DNA from: CAZJAD01 sp964543855
GTDB lineage: Bacteria; Electryoneota; RPQS01; DYHQ01
Direction: 5' to 3'
DNA: 52,304 nucleotides
Assembly: GCA_964543855.1 (NCBI GenBank)
Contig: CAZJAD010000009.1
Span: 1 to 52,304, forward strand
Positions 32,713 through 40,359 of this stretch are shown in pieces. A program made the translations under genes and the position numbers. The notes under the pieces are model-generated. The model made no database searches and was not told where the DNA came from. It worked only from the letters and a program-made list of their open reading frames with translations. Position 1 is the first letter of the stretch. Each line of letters opens with the position of its first letter.

Positions 32713-33705
32713 ATGAACGGACTGAACTTTCAAATGCCCGAAGCCATTGAGCTGGATGAAGCCTCCCATGCTGATACCTACGGGAAGTTTATTGTCCAGC
32801 CCTTGGAACGGGGCTACGGAGTCACCGTCGGCAACGCGCTGCGCCGCGTGTTGCTGGCCTCTCTTCAGGGGGCGGCGATTGTCTCGGTTCGCTTCGACGG
32901 AGTGCTCCACGAGTTTTCCACGATTCCCGGGGTGACCGAGGACGTTACGGAAATCGCTCTGAACTTGAAGAACATCCGTTTCAAGCTTCTCAGCAAGAAG
33001 CCCGACAAAGTCACGATCGATCTCAAGGGCCCCTACGAATTTACGGCGCGTGATCTCCAGACCGGAAACACGGATTTCGAAGTCCTGAACCCTGACCTGC
33101 ACATCGCCGCACTGAACAAAGACGCCCACCTGAAAATGGAGCTTGCCATTCGCAAGGGCAGGGGGTACGTGCCGGCCGAGGAAAACCGCTTGCCCGACGC
33201 TCCCATCGGCACGATCCCGCTGGACGCCATCTTTGTCCCGGTTCGCAATGTGACCTACACGGTCGAGAACACGAGAGTCGGTCAGCGTACCGACTACGAA
33301 CGGCTGATACTCGAAATTTGGACTGACGGCTCAATCGCACCGGAAGATGCCCTGACCTTCGCCGGCCGTATCCTTCGCGATCACATTCAGCTTTTCATCA
33401 ATTTCGATCTCAAGCCCGAGAAAGAGGATGAAGAAGATATTGATGAGGAGGTGCTTCGCACCCGGAAACTGTTGCGCAAACCTGTGGAGGATTTGGAGCT
33501 TTCGGTTCGGAGTGCCAACTGCCTGAAAGAGGCCAAGATCCGGACGATTGCTGATCTGGTGCGCCGTGACGAAAATGAGATGCTGAAGTTCAAGAATTTC
33601 GGTCGCAAATCCCTGACCGAACTCTCGCAAATTCTGCGCAACAAGAACCTTGAATTCGGCATGGATGTTGACAAGTATCTTAACCCAGATTACGGTCGCA
33701 AATGA
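32713..33705 (+). CDS. rpoA: RNA polymerase alpha subunit
   Basis: Alpha dimerises to start RNA polymerase assembly and contacts activators and UP elements. The 330 residues have the N-domain motif FIVQPLERGYGVTVGNALRRVLLASLQGAAI. After an acidic linker (KPEKEDEEDIDEE) comes the C-terminal domain (SVRSANCLKEAKIRTIADLVRRDENEMLKFKNFGRKSLTEL). It overlaps rplQ by four bases (ATGA). Confidence 0.98.
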   Translation: MNGLNFQMPEAIELDEASHADTYGKFIVQPLERGYGVTVGNALRRVLLASLQGAAIVSVRFDGVLHEFSTIPGVTEDVTEIALNLKNIRFKLLSKKPDKVTIDLKGPYEFTARDLQTGNTDFEVLNPDLHIAALNKDAHLKMELAIRKGRGYVPAEENRLPDAPIGTIPLDAIFVPVRNVTYTVENTRVGQRTDYERLILEIWTDGSIAPEDALTFAGRILRDHIQLFINFDLKPEKEDEEDIDEEVLRTRKLLRKPVEDLELSVRSANCLKEAKIRTIADLVRRDENEMLKFKNFGRKSLTELSQILRNKNLEFGMDVDKYLNPDYGRK

Positions 33706-34262
33706 GACATCGCAAATCCGGTTATACCCTGTCGAGAACCGCCAGCCACCGAAAGGCCCTCTTCGCGAACATGGCGCAAGCCCTCTTCGAACATAAGCGG
33801 GTGCGCACAACTCTCGCCAAGGCCCGTGCCGTGAGACCCTTTGCTGAGCGCCTCGTCACCTACGCCAAAAAGGGAGACCTGGCCGCACGGCGTCTCGTGC
33901 TCAGGCATCTCAGCAAGAAACCGGTCGTCAGGACGCTTTTTGAGGAAATCGCTCCTGCCTTTGCCGACCGTCCCGGCGGATATACACGGATTATCAAGCT
34001 TGAACCGCGTGTGGGGGATGCCGCGCCGATGGCGATGCTCGAGCTCGTCGGATTCGAGGGTACCGCTCCAAAGAAGAAGGAAGAGAAAGCCAAGGCTTCC
34101 AAGGGTGAGGGCAAACCGCGACGGCCTGCAGCTCCTGCCAAGGCGGCGAAACCGGCGAAGAAGCGAGCCGCCGTGAAGAAGAAGACGGACAAGGATGAGA
34201 AACCATCCCGCCGCAAGGCTCCACGAAAGAAGAAGACCGAGGGAAGAAGTCCGGAGGAATGA
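33702..34262 (+). CDS. rplQ: Ribosomal protein L17 with a long basic tail
   Basis: L17 lies near the tunnel exit. Residues 1-120 are a regular L17 (MRHRKSGYTLSRTASHRKALFANMAQALFEHKR to MLELVGFEG). Residues 121-186 are a low-complexity Lys/Ala/Pro/Arg tail with PAKAAKPAKKRAAVKKK and RRKAPRKKK. Family members often end at the core; tails of this kind occur in several phyla. It is the last gene of the 19-kb ribosomal run and is followed by an intrinsic terminator. Confidence 0.97.
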   Translation: MRHRKSGYTLSRTASHRKALFANMAQALFEHKRVRTTLAKARAVRPFAERLVTYAKKGDLAARRLVLRHLSKKPVVRTLFEEIAPAFADRPGGYTRIIKLEPRVGDAAPMAMLELVGFEGTAPKKKEEKAKASKGEGKPRRPAAPAKAAKPAKKRAAVKKKTDKDEKPSRRKAPRKKKTEGRSPEE

Positions 34263-34295
34263 GGAACGGAGACCTGGAAGACTTCTCCTATGTTG

Positions 34296-34327
34296 AAGGG
34301 CGGTTGCTCGATGCACCGTCCTTTTTT
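34296..34327 (+). terminator. Intrinsic terminator after rplQ
   Basis: AAGGGCGGT (34296-34304) pairs with ACCGTCCTT (34315-34323), with one G-U pair. The loop is ten bases, and six T residues (34322-34327) follow. It is the first convincing terminator after the promoter at 15304. Confidence 0.85.
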
Positions 34328-34344
34328 GTCTCTTCAGCGCGGCG

Positions 34345-34373
34345 TTGAAATTGTACAACTGATTGCCTATATT
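34345..34373 (+). promoter_or_regulatory. Candidate promoter of the hut gene cluster
   Basis: TTGAAA (34345-34350) and TATATT (34368-34373) are spaced by 17 bases. Both match the sigma70 consensus at four or five of six positions. The start site would be near 34380, giving a leader of about 128 bases before hutU. Confidence 0.7.
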
Positions 34374-34396
34374 GCTGTGGTGCGCGCTCGTCCATC

Positions 34397-34480
34397 CGAA
34401 CGCCCGCGCATGGCGGGTTCGGGAAGCCTGTGTGGAATCTGTCGCGGGAAACCCTATTCTGACGGCACGAATCGGTGCCG
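34397..34480 (+). promoter_or_regulatory. Structured leader of hutU
   Basis: Two hairpins can form in the presumed transcript. The first is a GC-rich stem joining CGAAC-CCCGC to GCGGG-TTCG within 34397-34420. The second is CGGCAC (34463-34468) with GTGCCG (34475-34480) around a six-base loop. The second lies 28 bases before the hutU ATG. I could not match the leader to a known riboswitch class. Confidence 0.4.
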
Positions 34481-34507
34481 AAGACACGCCGTAGAGCGAG
34501 GACTGAC

Positions 34508-36160
34508 ATGATAGACATCCCAAGGACCCCGACGGGAACGACAATATCGTGCAAGGGGTGGATCCAAGAGGCCGCTCTGCGCATGCTGCTGAACAACCTC
34601 GATCCCGCTGTTGCCGAAAAGCCTCAGGAGCTTATCGTCTACGGAGGCACGGGCCGAGCCGCTCGAAATGCCGATGCTTTGAAGAACCTTCTTCTCAGCT
34701 TGAAGAAACTGGGCAACGATGAGACGCTCCTCGTGCAATCCGGCAAGCCCGTGGGTGTTGTTCGAACTCACGAAGACGCCCCGCGCGTGCTCATCGCGAA
34801 CTCAAACTTGGTGCCGAATTGGGCAACCTGGGAGAAATTCCACGAATACGAGCGCCAGGGGCTCATTATGTACGGCCAGATGACGGCCGGCTCCTGGATC
34901 TACATCGGCACGCAGGGAATCTTGCAGGGTACTTACGAGACTCTGGCGGCTTTGGCCAACCGACATTTCGGTGGAACGCTGCGCGGGCGCTGGGTCCTGA
35001 CCGGAGGTCTGGGCGGCATGGGAGGCGCACAGCCCCTCGCCGTCACGCTGAACGAAGGTGTCGCGCTGGTGGTTGAAGTGGACCGCGCTCGCATCGAGCG
35101 CCGGATTTCGATGGGCTTCTGCGACCGCTGGACGGATTCTCTGGACGAGGCTCTCAGCTGGGTCAAAGATGCGAAGAGCGCGAATCAGCCGTTGTCGGTA
35201 GGTCTGCTGGCGAACTGCGCCGATGTTCTTCCCGAACTGCTGAGGCGCGGTGAGCGACCTGATGTTGTGACGGATCAGACATCGGCGCACGATGAACTGA
35301 ACGGGTATGTGCCCCACGGCATTTCGTTTGAAGATGCGCTGAAACTGCGGCAGGAGAATCCAGCCAAATACATCGAAATGAGCACGCGCTCGATGGCGGT
35401 TCATACGGAAGCCATGGTTGGATTTCTCGACGCGGGCGCTGTCGTTTTCGACTACGGAAACAACTTGCGCGGGCAAGCGCAGAAGGCTGGATTCGCACGC
35501 GCTTTCGCCTATCCCGGTTTTGTTCCTGCCTACATTCGACCTCTGTTCTGTCAGGGCAAAGGGCCGTTTCGCTGGGCTGCGCTCTCCGGCGAGGAAAACG
35601 ATATTCGCCAAACGGATCGTGAAGTACTCCGACTGTTTCCCAAAGACGAAGCGCTTCGGCGCTGGATCGAGAAAGCGGCACCCCGAATTCCCTTTCAGGG
35701 ACTTCCTGCGCGAATCTGCTGGTTGGGGCAGGGGGAACGAGCCGAGTTTGGCTTAGCGATAAACGAACTCGTGAAGAAGCGCAAGATTAAAGCGCCCATC
35801 GTCATTGGCCGCGACCACTTGGATACCGGCTCTGTGGCTTCACCCTATCGCGAGACCGAAGGAATGAAGGACGGATCAGACGCCATCGCCGACTGGCCCG
35901 TTCTGAATGCGCTGGTCAACACAGCCTCGGGCGCTTCGTGGGTTTCTTATCATCATGGAGGAGGAGTTGGGATCGGTTACTCTCTGCACGCTGGTCAGGT
36001 GATCGTCGCGGATGGAACAACCGCTGCCTCGCGCCGACTGGAAAGAGTACTGACGAACGATCCCGCGACCGGTGTCATCCGTCACGCCGATGCGGGCTAT
36101 GAGGACGCAATTGCCTGCGCGAAGGAAAAGGGAGTCAAGATTCCCGGCATCAACTTCTAA
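34508..36160 (+). CDS. hutU: Urocanate hydratase
   Basis: The enzyme converts urocanate to imidazolone propionate, the second step of histidine degradation, using tightly bound NAD+ as an electrophile. The 550 residues match the family. Visible motifs are VYGGTGRAARN near the start, the NAD-binding GGLGGMGGAQPLA, PARICWLGQGER with the active-site region Cys404, and HADAGYEDAI near the end. ATG 34508 is chosen because GAGG lies six bases upstream and the length fits; an in-frame GTG at 34475 sits inside the leader hairpin. hutI follows, with one gene between. Histidine ammonia-lyase (hutH) is not in the window. Confidence 0.97.
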   Translation: MIDIPRTPTGTTISCKGWIQEAALRMLLNNLDPAVAEKPQELIVYGGTGRAARNADALKNLLLSLKKLGNDETLLVQSGKPVGVVRTHEDAPRVLIANSNLVPNWATWEKFHEYERQGLIMYGQMTAGSWIYIGTQGILQGTYETLAALANRHFGGTLRGRWVLTGGLGGMGGAQPLAVTLNEGVALVVEVDRARIERRISMGFCDRWTDSLDEALSWVKDAKSANQPLSVGLLANCADVLPELLRRGERPDVVTDQTSAHDELNGYVPHGISFEDALKLRQENPAKYIEMSTRSMAVHTEAMVGFLDAGAVVFDYGNNLRGQAQKAGFARAFAYPGFVPAYIRPLFCQGKGPFRWAALSGEENDIRQTDREVLRLFPKDEALRRWIEKAAPRIPFQGLPARICWLGQGERAEFGLAINELVKKRKIKAPIVIGRDHLDTGSVASPYRETEGMKDGSDAIADWPVLNALVNTASGASWVSYHHGGGVGIGYSLHAGQVIVADGTTAASRRLERVLTNDPATGVIRHADAGYEDAIACAKEKGVKIPGINF

Positions 36161-36181
36161 AAAACGATGAAACTCTACTAG

Positions 36182-36200
36182 CCGCGACCTCCGGTCGCGG
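36182..36200. repeat. Perfect palindrome, REP-like
   Basis: CCGCGACC (36182-36189) and GGTCGCGG (36193-36200) are perfectly complementary around TCC. It lies in the 136-base gap after hutU and has no U-tract, so it is not a standard terminator. The sequence resembles the short extragenic palindromes scattered through some genomes. Only one copy is in this window. Confidence 0.5.
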
Positions 36201-36299
36201 ATAAACATGCAATTTCCCTTAGAGTTGAGGTATGGTCTCGTCGTACCGCACGGCGGTGCGCTTGGATCATTACAATAGATACAATTGAGGATAAACATG
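36199..36299 (+). repeat. Direct repeat GGATAAACATG, two copies 90 bases apart
   Basis: The 11-base sequence GGATAAACATG occurs at 36199-36209 and again at 36289-36299. The second copy contains the start codon of the YjbQ-family gene. The first copy opens a 23-codon frame (36207-36278) ending in TAG with no recognisable product. The block may reflect a small duplication that carried the translation start. Confidence 0.45.
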
Positions 36300-36716
36300 G
36301 CTGTCAAAACCTACCACATCTCCATTTCATCCAAGGGAGACGGAGAAATCAAAGACCTCACCGAGCAAGTCACGAGCAGACTCACGGAGTCCAAGCTGAA
36401 AGATGGCACGGCGACGGTCTTTGTCCCCGGTTCGACGGCCTCCATAACGACGATTGAATTTGAACCCGGGCTCCGGAAAGACATGCCCGAGGTTCTGAAT
36501 CGACTTGTGCCTGCCGGCGTTCCGTATCACCACGATGCCACTTGGGGAGACGGAAACGGTTATGCCCATGTTCGGTCGGCACTCATGGGGCCGGGTATCG
36601 TGGTTCCCTTCGAAAACGGTCGGCTCTGCTTGGGCACATGGCAGCAGGTGGTTCTGATGGACTTCGACAATCGCCCGCGCCGTCGCGAGGTTGTTATCCA
36701 GCTCTCCGGCGAATAG
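36297..36716 (+). CDS. YjbQ-family protein (UPF0047)
   Basis: The 139 residues match the YjbQ/UPF0047 family, a small beta-rich fold. Some members have thiamine-phosphate synthase activity; the cellular role is not settled. The conserved features are present: VPGSTASITTIEFEPGL, HHDATWGDGNGYAHVRSALMGP, and LGTWQQVVLMDFDNRPRRREV. ATG 36297 has TGAGG six bases upstream. It lies between hutU and hutI, five bases before the latter, so it is co-transcribed with histidine degradation, for which I know of no established link. Confidence 0.92.
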   Translation: MAVKTYHISISSKGDGEIKDLTEQVTSRLTESKLKDGTATVFVPGSTASITTIEFEPGLRKDMPEVLNRLVPAGVPYHHDATWGDGNGYAHVRSALMGPGIVVPFENGRLCLGTWQQVVLMDFDNRPRRREVVIQLSGE

Positions 36717-36721
36717 CAGTG

Positions 36722-37978
36722 ATGAATCTGTTTGTAAAGAACATTCGCCGCCTCTACACGCCGCGTGCAACCGACTCGGAAGATCCAACGCGGCCGGTCT
36801 TTGAAATTCCCAACGCGGCGGTCTATGTCTCGCAGAAAACCATCGAAGCGGTGGGGACCGAAAAGGACATTGCACCACGGGTTCCCAACGGAGTCCCGGT
36901 CCTGGACGCCGGGCAGCGCGTGGCTTTGCCGGGTTTCGTAGATTGCCATGCGCATCCGGTCTATGCGGGTGAGCGTTCTCACGAATTCCATCGTCGCAAT
37001 GCCGGCGCCACTTATCAACAGATCGCGCGGGAAGGAGGGGGAATCGCAGCCTCGGCGCGAGCTCTGGCAAATGCTTCCGTCGGCGAGATTGTGCAGCAGA
37101 CTTTGCCGCGACTCGACCGTTGCCTTCTGTCCGGTACCACAACGCTTGAGGCCAAGTCCGGTTATGGTCTTCTTTGGGAGGAAGAGCGCAAGCAGCTTGA
37201 GGCCATCGCACAACTGCGTCAACAACATCCCATTGAGCTCATCCCCACCTTTCTCGTGCATTCGGTTCCGGCCTCAAGAGCAAACGACCGCAGCGCCTTC
37301 ATAGAAGAGATTTGCGAAGACGTGTTGCCGACCGTCGCATCGGACAAGTTGGCAGAGGCGGTGGACATTTTCTGCGAGGAGAATGTCTTCACGGTTGGCG
37401 AAAGTCGCAAGATTCTTCGCCGAGGGAAACAGCTTGGCCTGACTACGAAACTGCACGCCAATCAGTTCGGACATTCCGGCGGAGCGACTCTGGCTGCTGA
37501 ACTTGGAGCGGTATCCGCCGATCACCTGGAGCACCTCGACGACAGCGAAATCGCAGCGCTCGTCGAGAAAAAGGTGATTTGTGTTCTTCTGCCAGCGTGT
37601 GTCTTCTTCCTCGGTGATTTGCCTTACCCGCCCGCCCGCAAGCTGATCCAACAGGGTGCACGCGTCGCGGTTGCGACCGATATGAACCCGGGTTCATCCA
37701 TGACCGAATCGCTGCCGCTGTGCCAGACAATCGCCGCTATCTACTGCCGGATGACTCCCGCAGAGCTTCTCTGGGCGGTCACCTACGATGCCGCACGCGC
37801 TCTCGCAAAGCATGACCGGGTCGGATCGCTCGAGGTCGGGAAAGAGGGGAACATCACTCTCTGGGATATTCCTCACCTCGAGTATCTAAGCTACCATTTC
37901 GGTAACTCACTCCTCACGGACGCGGTAATAAGAGGGCAGATAGTGGTCTCGCAGGGGCGAGTAAGCTATGCAGATTAA
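36722..37978 (+). CDS. hutI: Imidazolonepropionase
   Basis: The enzyme hydrolyses imidazolone-5-propionate to formiminoglutamate, the third step of histidine degradation. It is a metal-dependent amidohydrolase of 418 residues. The metal motif H76-A-H78 lies in DCHAHPVYAG. AGATYQQIAREGGGI, KLHANQFGHSGG, SADHLEHLDD and ATDMNPGSSMTESL are all typical HutI segments. The open frame extends upstream into the preceding gene, but ATG 36722 (or the GTG one codon earlier) gives the right N-terminus. It overlaps the DUF72 gene by 11 bases. Confidence 0.96.
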   Translation: MNLFVKNIRRLYTPRATDSEDPTRPVFEIPNAAVYVSQKTIEAVGTEKDIAPRVPNGVPVLDAGQRVALPGFVDCHAHPVYAGERSHEFHRRNAGATYQQIAREGGGIAASARALANASVGEIVQQTLPRLDRCLLSGTTTLEAKSGYGLLWEEERKQLEAIAQLRQQHPIELIPTFLVHSVPASRANDRSAFIEEICEDVLPTVASDKLAEAVDIFCEENVFTVGESRKILRRGKQLGLTTKLHANQFGHSGGATLAAELGAVSADHLEHLDDSEIAALVEKKVICVLLPACVFFLGDLPYPPARKLIQQGARVAVATDMNPGSSMTESLPLCQTIAAIYCRMTPAELLWAVTYDAARALAKHDRVGSLEVGKEGNITLWDIPHLEYLSYHFGNSLLTDAVIRGQIVVSQGRVSYAD

Positions 37979-38789
37979 GGTGGGGACATCGGGATGGAGT
38001 TTCGATGACTGGGTGGGCACCTACTACCCATACAGAGTCAAGAAACCGGATTGGATTCGCTTCTACGCCCGCGATTTTCGCCTTGTTGAGATCAATTCCA
38101 CCTACTATCGCATCGCATCACCGAAAACCTATGAGGCATTGCATCGGCAGACACCTCCGGATTTCGAATTCTTCGCCAAACCTCACGCTCAGGTGACTCA
38201 CGAACGGAAAGACGCAACATCTTCAATGAAGGCCTTGCGCGAGTGCCTCAAGCCGCTGATGGATTCGGGAAAACTGAAGGGTTACATGGCACAGTTTCCT
38301 CAGTCTTTTCGTCAGATTCCGCAGAGCGAAGATTATCTTCTGCAGCTCCGGGATTTGTCCGGAGATATCCCGCTTTTCGTTGAATTCCGTCACGAGAGTT
38401 GGTGGAAAGGTGAGGTATTCGATGCTCTGCGTGACGCCGGCATCTACTATGTCTCCATTGATGAGCCGAGACTGCCCGGTCTGATGGTTTCAGGACTGAA
38501 AGTCGTTGGCGATACTCTCTACGCTCGGTTCCATGGACGCAATGCAGATGCGTGGTGGGATCGGGGCAAAGGAGATCGCTACGATTACCTGTATTCGGAT
38601 GACGAGCTGAGAGAACTTGGCCAGGCTGTCCTGGAACATGCGCAGAGTGCGAAGCGTGCCTACCTTCTTTTCAACAACTGCCACGCCGGCAAAGCCGTGC
38701 GCAACGCGAAATGGCTGAAACTCTGGCTCGCCGAACAGACGGGCGAACCCCAATTTGCGGAACCCGATGACGGCATCTTCAATCAATAA
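37968..38789 (+). CDS. DUF72 (YecE-like) protein
   Basis: The 273 residues match the DUF72 family, a TIM-barrel fold whose biochemical function is unknown. Seen here are the N-terminal VGTSGWSFDDWVGTYYP, the segment VEINSTYYR, FVEFRHESWW, YARFHGRN, and the C-terminal LFNNCHAGKAVRNA. It starts inside the end of hutI and its own end overlaps the next gene by 23 bases, which implies translational coupling on both sides. Confidence 0.93.
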   Translation: MQIKVGTSGWSFDDWVGTYYPYRVKKPDWIRFYARDFRLVEINSTYYRIASPKTYEALHRQTPPDFEFFAKPHAQVTHERKDATSSMKALRECLKPLMDSGKLKGYMAQFPQSFRQIPQSEDYLLQLRDLSGDIPLFVEFRHESWWKGEVFDALRDAGIYYVSIDEPRLPGLMVSGLKVVGDTLYARFHGRNADAWWDRGKGDRYDYLYSDDELRELGQAVLEHAQSAKRAYLLFNNCHAGKAVRNAKWLKLWLAEQTGEPQFAEPDDGIFNQ

Positions 38790-40359
38790 ACTCCTCGGCC
38801 CGAAACCTGTCGGCCACTGGAATGAGACGCGGCTGAGGGGTGACGAGCTCTCACGGCTGCTCCACTTGCTGCTCTTCGCAGAGGAGGACAGGGCGGCGTT
38901 ATGCGCTTCCTTTGTCCACGCTCCACCCGACTTCCCCGTGCCTTGGTCGGAAGCACCGGCACGCGGGACGACTGCGCCGCGGCTCTTCCTCGCTCGCCCC
39001 GGTAAGAAGGCATCGGAGGCTCGACCCGTTCGAAGCCTGCTACCCCTCAACGACCTTCTTGTTGCTGTTGTGATACGAGATGGCGCCGCTGTCGCAGTCC
39101 TTGCAGACAAATGCCCAGCCGGTGATCACCTGTTTCGCGGTGGGGAAGACGACTTTCGTATATTGAGCTCCGACGACGCACGGGCGCTTGGACCGCTCTT
39201 CCGGAAGCTTAGACGACCTCTGGGCAAGCGAGGGAGCGAGCTTCTCGATACATGGGATGCCACTTCTCCGTTACCGGATTTCTTTCTGCGAGCCTCCAAT
39301 CTCTTTTTCCGCAGCAGAGTGCAACAACTTCTCGGCGCGCAGATACAGGCACAAATTCGTGAATATCTTGCGAGAACGCTACCGATTGAGCTCGAAGGTG
39401 AGCCTCTGTTCTTGGCTTTGAATCGATTCTTCCGGCGATTTCTCAGCTACGACTACCTGGAATTGCAGATTCCTACTCCCGGCGACTTCTGGCCGGGGCG
39501 AGGCCCGGGCTGGGTCTGGAGGGATACAGAGTGGACCGGACAGCTTCTCTCGGTGATTGTCCGACCTGAAAAGCTCGCAGACTATGTCCGGGACGGCACA
39601 CCGGCCGTGATTCATGATGTGTCGAAAGTTGGCTTTCTGATGAATCCCTATCTCCTGAGGATCATGGGGCTGAAATCAGGAATCTTGTTGCCGCTGCCGC
39701 TTAGAAGCCGCATGCCGGGATGGGTCAAACTCTTTTTTGAGCGTGATCTCTCGCTGACGGATGAGGACATCTCTCTTCTCAAGTTCCTGTCGACAGCCGT
39801 GGCCGAGACCTTGGTTCGCAGCCGACTCTATCTTCGTACTCAGCAACTGGCGACTGCGGACGGCTTGACCGGTCTTTTTAATCACCGTTTCTTCCGGGAG
39901 CAACTGCGCAAGGAGTATCAGCGCGCCAAGCGCTACGAGAATGCCCTGACACTGATCATGGTGGATGTCGATGATTTTAAGCAGTACAACGACGCGAACG
40001 GGCATTTGGCTGGGGATCAGGCGCTCATCGTCTTGGCCTCTCTTATTAAACAGACCGTGCGTGACATCGACTTCGTCGCCCGCTACGGCGGGGAGGAATT
40101 CGCTCTGATTCTGCCGGAGGTAGACGCACAGGGCGGACTCATCGTTGCCGAGAAAGTCCGGCGGGCCGTGGAGCAGGAAACCTTTGAAGGCGAACATCGG
40201 ATGAAGTCGAAGAAGGTAACGATCTCGGCGGGGGTATGCGACAACGCACTCGTATACGGCCCTGAGGAGATGATCGAGTTGGCTGATCAAGCTCTCTATT
40301 GGGTGAAACGCCATGGACGAAACCAGTGCCGGTTGGCCCGAAAGGAGATGAATGCGTAA
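38767..40359 (+). CDS. Diguanylate cyclase (GGDEF) with GAF-like sensor region
   Basis: The C-terminal 170 residues are a GGDEF domain making c-di-GMP from two GTP. The signature is GGEEF at 441-445. The inhibitory I-site R432-x2-D435 lies five residues before it, so product feedback is expected. DGLTGLFNHRFF and MVDVDDFKQYNDANGH are also typical. Residues 1 to about 370 lack membrane segments. The part around 200-365 (LLPLPLRSRMPGWVKLFFERDLSLTDEDISLLKFLSTAVAETL) looks like a GAF domain ending in the helix that leads to GGDEF; residues 1-200 I do not recognise. ATG 38767 overlaps the DUF72 gene. The 3' end overlaps glgA by eight bases. Confidence 0.93.
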   Translation: MTASSINKLLGPKPVGHWNETRLRGDELSRLLHLLLFAEEDRAALCASFVHAPPDFPVPWSEAPARGTTAPRLFLARPGKKASEARPVRSLLPLNDLLVAVVIRDGAAVAVLADKCPAGDHLFRGGEDDFRILSSDDARALGPLFRKLRRPLGKRGSELLDTWDATSPLPDFFLRASNLFFRSRVQQLLGAQIQAQIREYLARTLPIELEGEPLFLALNRFFRRFLSYDYLELQIPTPGDFWPGRGPGWVWRDTEWTGQLLSVIVRPEKLADYVRDGTPAVIHDVSKVGFLMNPYLLRIMGLKSGILLPLPLRSRMPGWVKLFFERDLSLTDEDISLLKFLSTAVAETLVRSRLYLRTQQLATADGLTGLFNHRFFREQLRKEYQRAKRYENALTLIMVDVDDFKQYNDANGHLAGDQALIVLASLIKQTVRDIDFVARYGGEEFALILPEVDAQGGLIVAEKVRRAVEQETFEGEHRMKSKKVTISAGVCDNALVYGPEEMIELADQALYWVKRHGRNQCRLARKEMNA

